Origin: Mermis nigrescens
Taxonomy: Eukaryota > Nematoda > Enoplea > Mermithida > Mermithidae
Direction of reading: 5' to 3'
DNA: 64,000 nucleotides
Assembly (NCBI GenBank): GCA_036768485.1
Contig: JAVLUZ010000270.1
Span: 248,001-312,000 of the forward strand
The notes under the pieces were generated by a model, which made no database searches, was not told where the DNA came from, and saw only the letters and a program-made list of their open reading frames with translations. Of this stretch, positions 52,486 through 63,239 are shown piece after piece; position 1 is the first letter of the stretch; every line of letters begins with the position of its first letter. Both the position numbers and the translations under genes were made by a program.

Positions 52486-53660
52486 AGTCTTAGATCACCA
52501 AAAATAAAAAAATGAAAAACTTGTGATAAAAACATAAGACAAAATTAAAGTGAAAAATCGACGAAGTTTACAACTTTCTTGCAAAAGTGATTGAAATTGA
52601 GTCGAAACTGTCAATTAAGGCATTTTTCACGCATTTTAAACTTTATATGGCCATTTTGGGTCAAAAAGCTTTTGGGCTGGCACCCTAGGCCTGTCATGCC
52701 CTGTGAATCTACAACTGTCAAAGTACTGAAATAAATCCATTGGAGTGTCTTTATAGCAAAGTTGACACTGAATTGCATTGAAAAAGTGTCCTCAAAAAAT
52801 CGGCAGTATAAAACGTATTGATGACTTAAAATTCAGTCTTGTATAACATTACATCATCGTTTTATAATCAGTAAAATTACGCAAAGAAAATTATTAGTTT
52901 GCATAAAAATCAGCAATCGTCTTTTTGTTTTCGTCGATTAGGAGTGATGGCTCCAGGATTCTGACAACAGACAAACACAATTTTTTAATTTTCCTTTTTA
53001 TGATAAAAAATGGTTTTGAAAATGTCATGCTTGGTGTTTTTCTAGTGTTTTATTTTAATTTAAAAAACCATATCTGCAAGTGGCGAATCAGGTATTGTCT
53101 AAAAGTAAGTACCCGAACTTTGCCCTTGGTAGTAAAAAAATAAAATTCCGAAATCCGCCATTTAAGCGCTGAACAATGTTTTTTTGCCATCCCTTTTTCA
53201 ATTAAATCAAAATAATTTTCAATATTTAGGGATTTTTCCTAAAACTTTTAGCATCTCTGAGAATTTTATACTACCTAAAAATTAATAAAGAATGGAAACT
53301 TCGAAACTCCTGCTGAAATATTGGATAAACAGCATAAAAACCACTATTTTGGTCATGAAAATCTTTGTAGGAACCATGAAGTTTTGCAGCGAACAAAAGT
53401 GCATTACAAATAAAGCAAGGCTTCGTGATCGTGACCAGACAAACAAGGAGAGGTTTGGAGTATGAACTCCAAGAATAGAAAAATGAAGAAATTTTTTATA
53501 GAAACTAAGACGAAATGAAGGCGAAATGGATGAAAATCGAAAAGCTTTCTGCAGAAGTGCTTAAAATAGACCAGAAATTATGAATTTTTCACTATATTTC
53601 AGTATCTTTACACCAATTCAGTTTTGAGGCCATATTGACTAAATAAGGCTCTCTAGCTAG

Positions 53661-53823
53661 CAAGCACGTAGCTGGCCCTCCTATTTTGGGGGATACCAGC
53701 ACCAATTTTGGGGGGTCTAAGCCAAAAATAGCACAAAATAACGTGTAAAAAGTCCTATTTTCCCGGTTTTTTTAATTTTGGGGGGGTCCGGACCCCCCCA
53801 GTCCCCCCACAGCTACGTGCCTG
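53661..53823 (-). mobile_element. hAT-type MITE (copy 2), 163 bp
   Basis: The same element as 7688-7852 in the opposite orientation, ending CACAGCTACGTGCCTG and starting CAAGCACGTAGCTGG. It is flanked by the exact 8-bp duplication CTAGCTAG (53653-53660 and 53824-53831). High similarity between copies and clean duplications suggest fairly recent insertion. Confidence 0.85.
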
Positions 53824-54239
53824 CTAGCTAGGCTGGTCATAAAAAATATACGGCGCAAAGCGATGACAAGTAAAACTTTGATAATGGACCACCCCACCCT
53901 TCTAAAGTCCGTTGTTCCTTAATTTTCCGAAATACTAACAAAGACGGATATCTCTCAAATTCATAGTATACGGGTCAAAAGCCTGTAAAACAGGATGGCT
54001 CATTTAGATCAAAAACAATGGAAGATCAACTTGGTTACCACATAAAATTGAAATGACTATATCGCGTAGCAATGGATAATACGAAAGAATGTGTTAAACG
54101 GAAGGCGACAGCTTGCTGAGTGATTTAAAGTCAATACTTTGTTTGATACAGCGACAGCATTTATGTACCTATTTGAAACTACAAGTATGTACTGCTTAGT
54201 TCCGAGAACAATACTGGAAAAATTTGCGATTAACTTAAA

Positions 54240-55220
54240 CGGCCGAAGTGCATCACAAATCGACAACGTTTAATGACTCTGAAGAGGTTAATCGGCTTCG
54301 AGTTCAGAGTGAAGCGATTTAACGTTTTTTCACGCTTAAAATGGAGTACATAGGTAACTTCATTAAGGAAGTCGTGTATCGGCCGAAGTTACGTCAATTT
54401 GGCCCCCGGCATTATTCTTGTTGCGTGTGTGCCAAATACGCAGGCTTCTAAATTTTTTTCAAACGTAAATTTTGTAGTGCGATTTGACAGCGTCAGGCTT
54501 TGCCGGAGCACGAAACTTCGACTGCAGACTTCCTCATAGCGGCGTGCTTAATCGTTTAACAACGGGAAGGGCCGAGTTTTTTGGCTGCTTGTAATTAAGA
54601 CGCTAACTTTTCTCAGAGGATGACAAATCATTAGTTTTCTTTCAACGACCTTTCAACGGAATGAGCCAGAAAAAGAATATTCTGGAACGGCGAGATGACG
54701 AGAACGTTTTTTCGGCCCGCTTGCGAATTGACTAAAATTAAAATAAATGAACTCTCTTGGCAAAACACGAACATGAAACATGGCCCACTCCATAAGCGCC
54801 AAAGTCGCGTTTCCAAATATCGCGCGTTATTTTTAACGCAATCGGAAGTTTTCATGGCCCCAAGGGTCGCAGGCGATAGATGATGGCGTAAATAAAGATG
54901 CGCATGACGCACGTGAGCCTAAATTCGTTAATCGGGGACTTTTGAGGTCAAGGAAAAACTCATTTAATTCTTTTCAACGCTGACGATGGTCCCTCCTTGC
55001 GTGCTTTAATGATTAACGAGGTTCAGGCGAACAACCGTCTTTAATTATTTTCACTTTGTTGTTTCCCTGAATATGCGATAAACGAAAACAACTAATCTGC
55101 TTGTTTTTCACCTAAATTCATTCTCACTTTCTCCGAACGCAGGTAAAAAATTAATTGTTTCTTCATTTTAGCTGTTGCGGTCTAAAAACGATCTCCTTGG
55201 GCTCCGCATAGGCTACCGTC
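54240..55220. other. Repeat-free, GC-richer island
   Basis: About 1 kb with noticeably more G+C and CpG than its surroundings and no match to the window's repeat families. It contains paired motifs such as GGCCGAAGT (54240, 54382) and TTAATCG (54288, 54548). There is no convincing coding exon: the 93-aa minus frame at 54631-54912 lacks any domain. It could be a regulatory region or an upstream exon. Confidence 0.45.
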
Positions 55221-55669
55221 AGTTAAAACAAAAATGAATAAAATTTATTAACTCAAAAAAAGTGACATGTTTCGTGATGCATTTGTATTGAAATAGTCAT
55301 TATTTGAATAATTTGCTCAAATAAAATGAATTTACGAACTCCCTCATGTCAAGGGAATTTTCATTGGCAGAAAAGGAACTTATCTATTCATAAAAGAACG
55401 TAAATAATCTAATTACTCCAGTCAGTAGGTGGGGGCGTATAAGTTTTAGTAGGTACTTACCTATCTATACATAAACTTCAAATATTATGGATAAAAACTT
55501 ACTGTAATTTTAATAACTTTAGCATTTAAAAGTTGTTTTCATGGAAATCGAGAATAGATACATCATTTGTTAGCGTAGGACAGATTGTAACCAATTCAGT
55601 ATGAGATAAAACGAGAAATTAAAAATCATCTAACGTTGCAATGCAATCAAGAATAAAAATACAGTATTT

Positions 55670-56580
55670 CTAAGGGGTTTACGTCACAGAAAATTGTGTT
55701 CATTTGCATAGATATTGAGCTATTCCGGGAGGTGTAAAGTAAAAAGCAGGGGATGTTAAACGTGTTTCTGTCTTGTTTTTTCTGACAACTTCTCCGGTTA
55801 TGAGTTTGGACACGATCAAAAGTCTAAAAGAGTACCAGGAATCAAATATGATATGCCAGTTGGGCGCATTTATTCAAACTCGACAGTTGTGTAAAGTGGT
55901 TTTCGTCTAATATTTACCTGTCTGCAGACCATTGCTGAGAGTTAATTTTTTCATAAATATTGATTGAAGTATCAGAGTGATATCAGAATAACGTGTCCCA
56001 CTAAAAATTTTTTACACTCGATGGTTGTGTGAAGTTTACACTAAACATCAATTCTAGTTCTAGAGCGCTGCGGTAACTGAAATTTTTTCAAAATGTTCTA
56101 AGTAAAGTTAGCACCATGAATCTGACTGTTAGTTTTTTTTCAAAGTTTACACTATTCATTTACTGTTAATGTGTAAAGTTTACAATACAAATTTATTTTA
56201 CTTCCAGAGCGTTGCAGAACGTAAATTTTTATTAAAATATGCTCCGTAAGGTTAGGATCACGAATATGACTGGGTGTTTTCTTTACACCCAGTATTTGTG
56301 TAAAGTCTGCACTGAAAATTAACTTAAGTTCTAGGGCGTTGCATAAGCTTAATTTTTTCAAAATGTGCTATGTAACACCAGAATTGCGAATCTGATTGTT
56401 AGTTTTCTCTATACTCACTAGTTGTGTAAAGTTTACACTGAAAATTAACATGGGTTTTGGAACCTTGCAAATTCTTACTTTTTTTCAAAAAATTCAATGT
56501 AACGTCAGGATTACGAATCTGAGTGTAAGTGTTCTCTAGTACCTGTAGTTGCGTAAAGTTTACGCCGAAAACACTCCACA
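55670..56580 (-). repeat. AGTGTAAA repeat region, copy 2 (inverted)
   Basis: It has the inverse of copy 1: GGGGTTTACGTCACAGAAAA, AACTTCTCCGGTTATGAG, then four units with GAATCTGACTGTTAG-type blocks (about 56111, 56262, 56387, 56514) spaced about 130 bp. Confidence 0.7.
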
Positions 56581-56809
56581 AAATCGGATGGAAGTCAACA
56601 TGCTGCTCTTCATGATTATTCCTCAGACCCCACAAGAAGGTGGAGATTTGGGGTTTAGACCCCGGAACATGACAAACCATCCAATATTTAATTTTTGACG
56701 ATTTCCTGCGATTTTACCTCATTAAAACCCGTAGAATTTGGTCACTACCCATATATATAATTTACACATTCCGCGACATAAAATTACAATAAGCCCCACT
56801 TATATGAGA

Positions 56810-57464
56810 ACTAGCAAAGAAAAATGCTCCGATGGAACAAAAAAGGTAAATATACTTGAATTTCTTCATTGTTAAGGATGTTAAAGGAGGGGACTAGGGA
56901 AAATTTCCCTATATGCGCAGAAGCCATAGGAATGTGCTAAACAGTTAGACATCCCCTAAACAACGCAAAAATCGAAGTATATTCTGCGGCCTATGAAAAA
57001 TGAGGGTGTAGTCACAAAACGTTCTCAAGTGTTTCGCAAAAGAGCATTGAAGACACTTCCATGACTATTAAATAATCAATGCATTATTTATTTAATGAAA
57101 TCTTGAACTTCCACAATGCTCTGGCGTAAAACATAATAGTGTAAACTTTACACCTACATGGCCAACTCAATAGTTTGCATGAAAAACCACAAAAAATTTC
57201 TTTAATTTTTCCAAAATAAAGTAATCAAAATACTCGCCATCTTTATCGAAATTACTACGGAAAATCTGCAGAAACGCGCATAGGCCGCAGAATATACTTC
57301 GATTTTTGCGTTGTTTAGGAAAAGTCTAACTGTTTAGCACATTCCTATGGCTTCTGCGTATATAGGGAAATTTTCCCTAGTCCCCTCTTTTTACATCCTT
57401 AACAATGAAGAAATTCAAGTATATTTACCTTTTTTGTTCCATCGGAGCGTTTTTCTTTTCTAGT
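56810..57464. mobile_element. Foldback element (copy 2) with near-identical 180-bp inverted arms
   Basis: The left arm is 56810-56993 and the right arm is 57284-57464. The ends are ACTAGCAAAGAAAAATGCTCC and its inverse. The arms differ at only a few positions over some 180 bp and share CTTCGATTTTTGCGTTG / CAACGCAAAAATCGAAG. It is the same family as 36001-37104. Confidence 0.82.
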
Positions 57465-57489
57465 TCCCTTCTTTTATCTAATATTTTAG

Positions 57490-57536
57490 GCCATATATCC
57501 ATAGGTGGGCAGCGCCGAAATTCTGGGGGGTGCAAG
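57490..57536 (-). repeat. Family G end fragment
   Basis: Only CATAGGTGGGCAGCGCCG and GGGGGGTGCAAGAGCTGAAG remain. It joins directly to the repeat at 57537. Confidence 0.6.
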
Positions 57537-58400
57537 AGCTGAAGAAATTTCTTTTTTCGTCTCGAACCCTTTACACTAAAATGATCACAGATCAAGAAAT
57601 ATTGCATTAAGAGAGAACAAAATTTTACCTTTTGAGATATTGTAGTCCTCTACATTATAAAATCAATTGGACTGCACAGAAACCAAAATTGAGTTAGATA
57701 AGCTTTAGGACACGCTATCAGTAAAAAACCCGCATACTTTACACTTTTGTGTTAGAATCATTGAGTGTTAAGAAATTTTAAGTTCAGATTCGTAATCTAC
57801 AACCCAGGAGCAACATTAAAAAATGGCCCTCCGCAAATGGTTTGATACCCAATGCTCTGGGCGGAAAAGTGCTTCTCAGTGTAAACCTTACACTTGTGCT
57901 AACAATGCAATATTGGTTGTATAGAAACAAAATAAATCTGTAACGCTATGGTCAGGGCACATTTTAAGCATAATTAGCATGTTCCGCCTACTTAGCGAAG
58001 TAGTTGAAGAAATTTCGTTTTTTGTCTTGAACCCTTTACACTAAAACGATCACAGATCAAGAAATATTGCGTTAAAAGAGAAAAAAATGGTCCTTGAGAT
58101 AGTGTAAGCCTCTACATTATAAAAGCAATCGGACTGCACAGAAACCAAAATTGAGTTAGATAATCTGAAAACACACAAAGAGTAAAGAACCCGTATACTT
58201 TACATTTTTGTGCAACAACAATTGAGTGAAAAGAAATTTTAAGGTCAGATTCGTAATCTACAGCTCGGGGGCAACATTTTAAAAAAATTGGCCTTCCGCA
58301 GATTATTTGATTTTTCGATTTAAACTTTACACACTCATTGCGAACTCGGTATTGAGTGTAAACAAAAAATGAAAAATGGTACATCGAGTTTTAAATTATC
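57537..58400 (+). repeat. AGTGTAAA repeat region, copy 3: direct duplication with about 467-bp period
   Basis: 57537-57850 and 58005-58310 are direct repeats: GAACCCTTTACACTAAAA, GATCACAGATCAAGAAATAT, GGACTGCACAGAAACCAAAA, GTCAGATTCGTAATCTACA. It carries the same TTTACACT / AGATTCGTAAT words as the other two regions. Confidence 0.75.
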
Positions 58401-58647
58401 TATCGTTTAAAAAATACCGCACCTCCCAGGTGTGTGCCGTTGTTGCTGTGAGGGGGGACACAAAATTCGCACTCGCTGTGATAAACATATAAGAAAAAAG
58501 GTGGCCAAGTATATTTATGGTGATAACTAAACAAAAAATGAAATTTTTGACGTCAGCCAAACGGAAAACAAAGTGAAAAAATATAGCAATAAAGCTATTG
58601 AGGAAGCGCTTCACGCAAAAGCATGAGTAAAGTAAAATGTTTATAGT

Positions 58648-58812
58648 TATAGTCTGTTTCACACAGCTTCGTTCATAAATTTTAAAACTATCTCCGACAA
58701 TAAGCTGACAGATTGCGATTTTAGCATTGATCTGATATATAATTATCGTAATCCTCGGCTCACGTTGAAAATTCTTAGAATTTATGCACGAAGTCATGTG
58801 AAACAGACTATA
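58648..58812. mobile_element. MITE with perfect TATAGTCTGTTTCAC inverted ends
   Basis: The 165-bp element starts TATAGTCTGTTTCAC and ends GTGAAACAGACTATA, a perfect 15-bp inverted repeat. TA at the borders suggests Tc1/mariner-type targeting. No coding sequence is present. Confidence 0.8.
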
Positions 58813-59468
58813 AGAACTGTGGTAAGTTAAATTCAGCAGAAAAAATTCACCAAGGAATAAGCGCATATTCGGTGACACATCGATAATTTGCGTTTGGCTA
58901 AGATTCCAAAAGTGAACTCAAAACTGCAATGCGCAACAGCGTATAGCGACAGGAGACAGGTGACACTAAAATTCGAGCCAATAACTATTCAATTTATAGT
59001 AGTCTCGAATTTGGTGCTAAATTTTTCATCGTTTGACAAACTTTAAGCATTTCTTCAAGCATTTATGAGAATATTCCAATATAAATAGAATCTCAGAAGC
59101 ATACAAAGTGTGCGCACACATGCGTTGGGTAAATAAGTAGGTAGGTGCCTAATACTTACATATGTATGTATGTACCTACATTACTACCAATGCATAGGTA
59201 CAATTAGGTGTGCATCAAAAGCACCTAAAGACGTAGATTCAAGAAGGAATATTTATTCGAGCAGGCTTATTTTAAGTTTCAATGACACAATTTCGCTTAA
59301 ATCTGGCACTGGACTAACTAATCCGATTGTTCACTCCAATCAAAATAATAATGAATCGGAATTAACTTAGCACTAGCAATGGGTTGCTTCGTTGCCTCAT
59401 TTGCAAGAGCAATCTTTTTTGCGAATGGATCGCCTCGCTTCACATCTGCAAAAAAAGACGGATATAAC

Positions 59469-59690
59469 CATAGATGCACAGCATGGCCGATCTGGGGGAC
59501 CTCAAAAACTGGCAAAACTACATTATTTCACAGTTTCTGGTCAATTTCAATAAGTTTTGAAGAAAATATTCAATTTCCATCTATTTTTGGCCTTAATTTT
59601 GCCTTATTTTCCCCATAAAATTTCCCATTTCTCCATTCTAGGGGGGTGGAGGGTGTAGTAGACTTGCCCTCCTCCACGTGCATGCCTGGA
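59469..59690 (+). repeat. Family A dispersed repeat
   Basis: CATAGATGCACAGCATGGCC start, TTTGCCTTATTTTCCCC inside, CACGTGCATGCCTGG end. It is immediately upstream of the TA microsatellite. Confidence 0.78.
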
Positions 59691-59738
59691 TTGATGACAA
59701 ATATGCCGAAAATTGTCTAGAAATTTATATGTCCTATT

Positions 59739-60172
<434 letters not shown>

Positions 60173-60924
60173 ATCATATTTTCTCTGTGATATACATTGT
60201 TTTGCACCTCTCAGTCTTACAATAAATTCCAAAATAGTACATCAAAATGATACAATTTCAGCTAATCAGATTTCTTTACTTCCAGTTTATAACGACTCAT
60301 TTTATCTTGCTAAGAGCTATAAATAAGATGCAGTAGACGTTAGCCAACCGGATGAAAGGCCTTTCGCCGATTGGCTGAATTCGTACTGCTACCAGGTTCA
60401 TTTTTAATCACGATGAGTAGCTTTCTACGTGAATTACCAAAATACTGAATTTGTAAATTAGTCATACATGTACAACAAGGTCAAACTTTGTGAATAGGGA
60501 GGGCGAAACTATAAGTGACAGCAATTTTTTTAATTTCAAAAATGTGTCAAAGAAACTATCAGGGAGTGAAACAAACGACCTACGCTGAATGTTTGGTCTC
60601 AGACCTCCACCTACTCGCCATTATTAGGAAATGATTTTGAATGAATTTGAATTGTTTTAGGTGTCGAAAAAATAATGAAGATATTTGGTACTAAATTAGT
60701 TGAGAAATGTTGAAAAGAGGAGGTCAGCAGTTAGCACTCTAAAATGAAATACAAATTAATTTGGACTTTGAATAACACAACGACCAAAATCAGTAGTCCA
60801 CAGCTGAATAATTCCTCAACGTACATATTTTTGGCTATTTTTAGGGACTTTCCGTTCGAAAGCTTATGAAATATGTACTCACAATTTCCTGATGCTCGTT
60901 GCTTAACCGTAACAACACTACTTC

Positions 60925-61425
60925 TTAGGAGGGAGGTTTAATTCCCCAGAATGGCTACTGACTCCCGCCCATCAAACGACTGCAAATCCCCCTAAATGAT
61001 CGATTTTGTGAAAATCACAAAAGTGTGCCCTTTAAGCATTTTTAGCTCATTTTTGGCTGAAGTGTCAAATTTTTTGAGATTCTTGCCATAAAGGTATTCA
61101 TTTTTTCATTATATTTTGTTTATTTACGTAATTTGTCCTGAAATTTCTTCGAGGTTTTTATGTTTTTTTGTTCTAAAAAAGACACTTTTTAAAATTTCTT
61201 AAGCGTGATCCTCCAGAATTTCGATGCAGGGTTGCCATGTGTTCTTGTCAAAAACCCCTAGTTTGTATTTCAAACTGCGTAAAAACCCCCACGGTCAGGC
61301 ATAGGCGCAAAAACCTTAATCGCTAAAAGAATGCCTCCAATGACCTCAAAAAATCCCCAAAATGGGGGAAAACCCTCAACTTGGCAACTCTGTTTCGATG
61401 CTGTACTGTGTCTCAAATTTAATGT
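60925..61425 (-). repeat. Family B dispersed repeat (reverse), split by a nested MITE
   Basis: It contains AAGTGTGCCCTTTAAGCA, GACACTTTTTAAAATTTC and CCAGAATTTCGATG, then the hAT-like MITE (61227-61392), then GATGCTGTACTGTGTCTC. Confidence 0.75.
61227..61392. mobile_element. Second hAT-like MITE, 166 bp, nested in another repeat
   Basis: The ends are CAGGGTTGCCA and TTGGCAACTCTG. It is flanked by exact 8-bp duplications TTTCGATG (61219-61226 and 61393-61400). It interrupts a family-B repeat: removing it plus one duplication restores that repeat's CCAGAATT..GATGCTGTACTG reading. Confidence 0.85.
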
Positions 61426-61438
61426 ACCACTTTTTTAT

Positions 61439-61666
61439 TATAGTCTGTTTCATTTAACTTTAAGGTTTTTGAAAAAGTTTGAAGCGACTACAAAAGTGTT
61501 TTAAACTAACACAATAAATATGATATTCTACAGTATGCCGAGTCATATAGAGACGTATACTTGTGTTAAGCCGCATTACGGCATTCAAAATTTAAACCAC
61601 TTTTGTAGCCTGATTCTTGTGAAAAAATTCAGAAGAAAACCGCAAAGTTAAATGAAACAGACTATA
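61439..61666. mobile_element. MITE with TATAGTCTGTTTCATTTAAC ends
   Basis: Same terminal sequence as 58648-58812, but a longer inverted repeat (TATAGTCTGTTTCATTTAAC, with imperfect extension) and a different 228-bp interior with CAAAAGTGTTTTAAAC / GTTTAAACCACTTTTG-like inner arms. It starts 38 bp after the nested hAT-like MITE duplication. Confidence 0.78.
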
Positions 61667-62261
61667 AATATGCCGGAAAATTAAGACAATCAGGAAATAA
61701 TGATGATCGAAGATTCAAAATAGTTTTGGACAATCAGCACGGTAGTGTGAATTAGAATTTTTTGGAAAATTATTTGTTGTTACACAATTATAAGACAAAC
61801 AAATTTCGTGAAATAAACTTTATGGTTTTCTAGAATAAATTCTTAAAATTTTTGAAAGCTTACACCTTTATTTAGAAATGGAATATAAAACTTTCCTGAA
61901 TAAGCTTTGTATGCAAGTGTAGCATACGCCTTAATTAAAGTTAACAACTCAAAATTTAAATGTCTACTGTCATCAGTGCTGGAGATCGCCGCGCCGTTTT
62001 TTGCTAACGATTTGGTTGACATTCGTAGACCAGCCGCCAGACCCAAATTTTTTCACGTTTTCCATTTGTTACCCACTCTTTTTAGGAGGTCTAAAGTCGT
62101 CCAAAAACAGAGCGTACTTGTTGCAAAATTAGTGTTTCTTGGTAGAAAATCGTATGTACGCACACCGTTTTTTCCCCAGCGATTTGGTTGACATTATAGG
62201 GCATTCGCGTAGCTGGTTCACATATGTATTAACATAGTCATATTATAAGGGCGTATGTGTG

Positions 62262-62377
62262 CGGTCGATAGCATCTGAGGAAACGAGAGGAAGTTGCTGG
62301 CAGTCGGATTCGAAACGTGGACCCCTTGCTCTAAAGTCCACAACCATAACCAATCGACTAACGCTGGTTAATTTCGA
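62262..62377 (-). repeat. tRNA-like SINE head or tRNA pseudogene
   Basis: The minus strand reads an A-box-like TTAGTCGATTGGTTA and a B-box-like TTTCGAATCCGAC, with a plausible anticodon arm (TGGACTTTAGAGCA) between. The T and acceptor stems do not pair well, so this is not a functional tRNA. Minus-strand sequence further along (to about 62000) has a repeated TGTCAACCAAATCG motif, which suits a SINE body. Confidence 0.5.
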
Positions 62378-62445
62378 GAAAGATTGCAAGGTATTCGTGA
62401 TGTTTTACTGGTTTACCAGCTGATTAGGCTTAGGCTTAGTATCAC

Positions 62446-62590
62446 GGACTGACCAAAATGTTGATGCCAGCGTTTAAAATAAGCCTGAGTAATGGGATGC
62501 GACGAGCGGAGCGAGCGAAGCGAGCGACGCGAGTTGCATCCCATTACTTAGGCTTATTTTAAACGCTGGCACCAACAATCTGGTCAGTAG
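62446..62590. repeat. Long near-perfect palindrome with a GAGCGAGC loop
   Basis: The stem halves GCCAGCGTTTAAAATAAGCC and GGCTTATTTTAAACGCTGGC are perfect and continue through TGAGTAATGGGATGC / GCATCCCATTACTTA. Outer arms ACTGACCAAAATGTTG and CAACAATCTGGTCAGT extend it. The loop is the unusual GC-rich GAGCGGAGCGAGCGAAGCGA. Confidence 0.88.
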
Positions 62591-62593
62591 TGA

Positions 62594-62696
62594 TCGACCG
62601 GGGCCCGGCCCCGGCCCCGGCCCCGGCAATCCCCGGCCATTTTTCAGCATCCCCGGCCCCGGCCGGGGCAAGGTCAAAAAATGGCCGGGGCCGGGG
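62594..62696. repeat. CCCCGG-rich low-complexity array
   Basis: Units of CCCCGG/CCGGGG with short AT interruptions (ATTTTTCAGCAT, AAGGTCAAAAAAT). Extreme GC in an AT-rich genome. It abuts the palindrome and begins AGTGATCGACCGGGG, resembling the AGTGATCGTACGGGG terminus of the insert at 1828-3562. Peptides of PGPGP type in the frames are artefacts. Confidence 0.85.
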
Positions 62697-63239
62697 AAAA
62701 ATTTAGTGTAATTCGTATTTTGTACAGGCTGTGATACTGGCACTTATTTATCAATGAGCAAGTGTTAATTTTGAGAACTGTACTGATTAGACCATATGTA
62801 TACTTACTTAGTCCTTGTCATAAGTTTTCTACTGTGTATAAATGAGCTTTTAATGAATGAATGTTCAGGAAAATCTGCATATTTTCGATTCCTCCACTTA
62901 ACTTATTTAAACTAAATGCTACTTTTAACTCATTCATTCATAGCTATGGCTAAAAGATTTAGAGTTGACAAATACGTTCTATTTCTAGTTAGAAATTGTA
63001 CGTTTTTAACAAACTATTTCTACAAAAAACACTTTTAAATTCATTTGAATGGGAACCGTGTGCTTTAAAACGCGTTTCCTGTGTAATAGTTATTAGGACC
63101 GAGGTTAATTATAGGCGAATATAAACTACGCTGCAGAATTGCGTCCGATCCGATAAACTAAATATGTCTCAAATAGTTTCCTAGGGTCCAGAGTTGAGGG
63201 AGGGGTGAAATCCCAAATTGGAGGACCAGAAAATTAGTG

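Noticed and set aside
54631..54912. 93-aa minus-strand frame in the GC-richer island
   Set aside because: No domain, no clear splice context, and an equally open frame on the other strand.
58396..58878. 160-aa minus-strand open frame
   Set aside because: It overlaps an AT-rich repeat and a MITE (58648-58812). The peptide is hydrophobic by composition and no family was recognised.
62262..62377. Functional tRNA gene
   Set aside because: A- and B-box-like sequences are present, but the T and acceptor stems do not pair acceptably. It is better read as a SINE head or pseudogene.
62474..62743. 89-aa Gly-Pro-rich minus-strand frame
   Set aside because: It is produced by the CCCCGG array.
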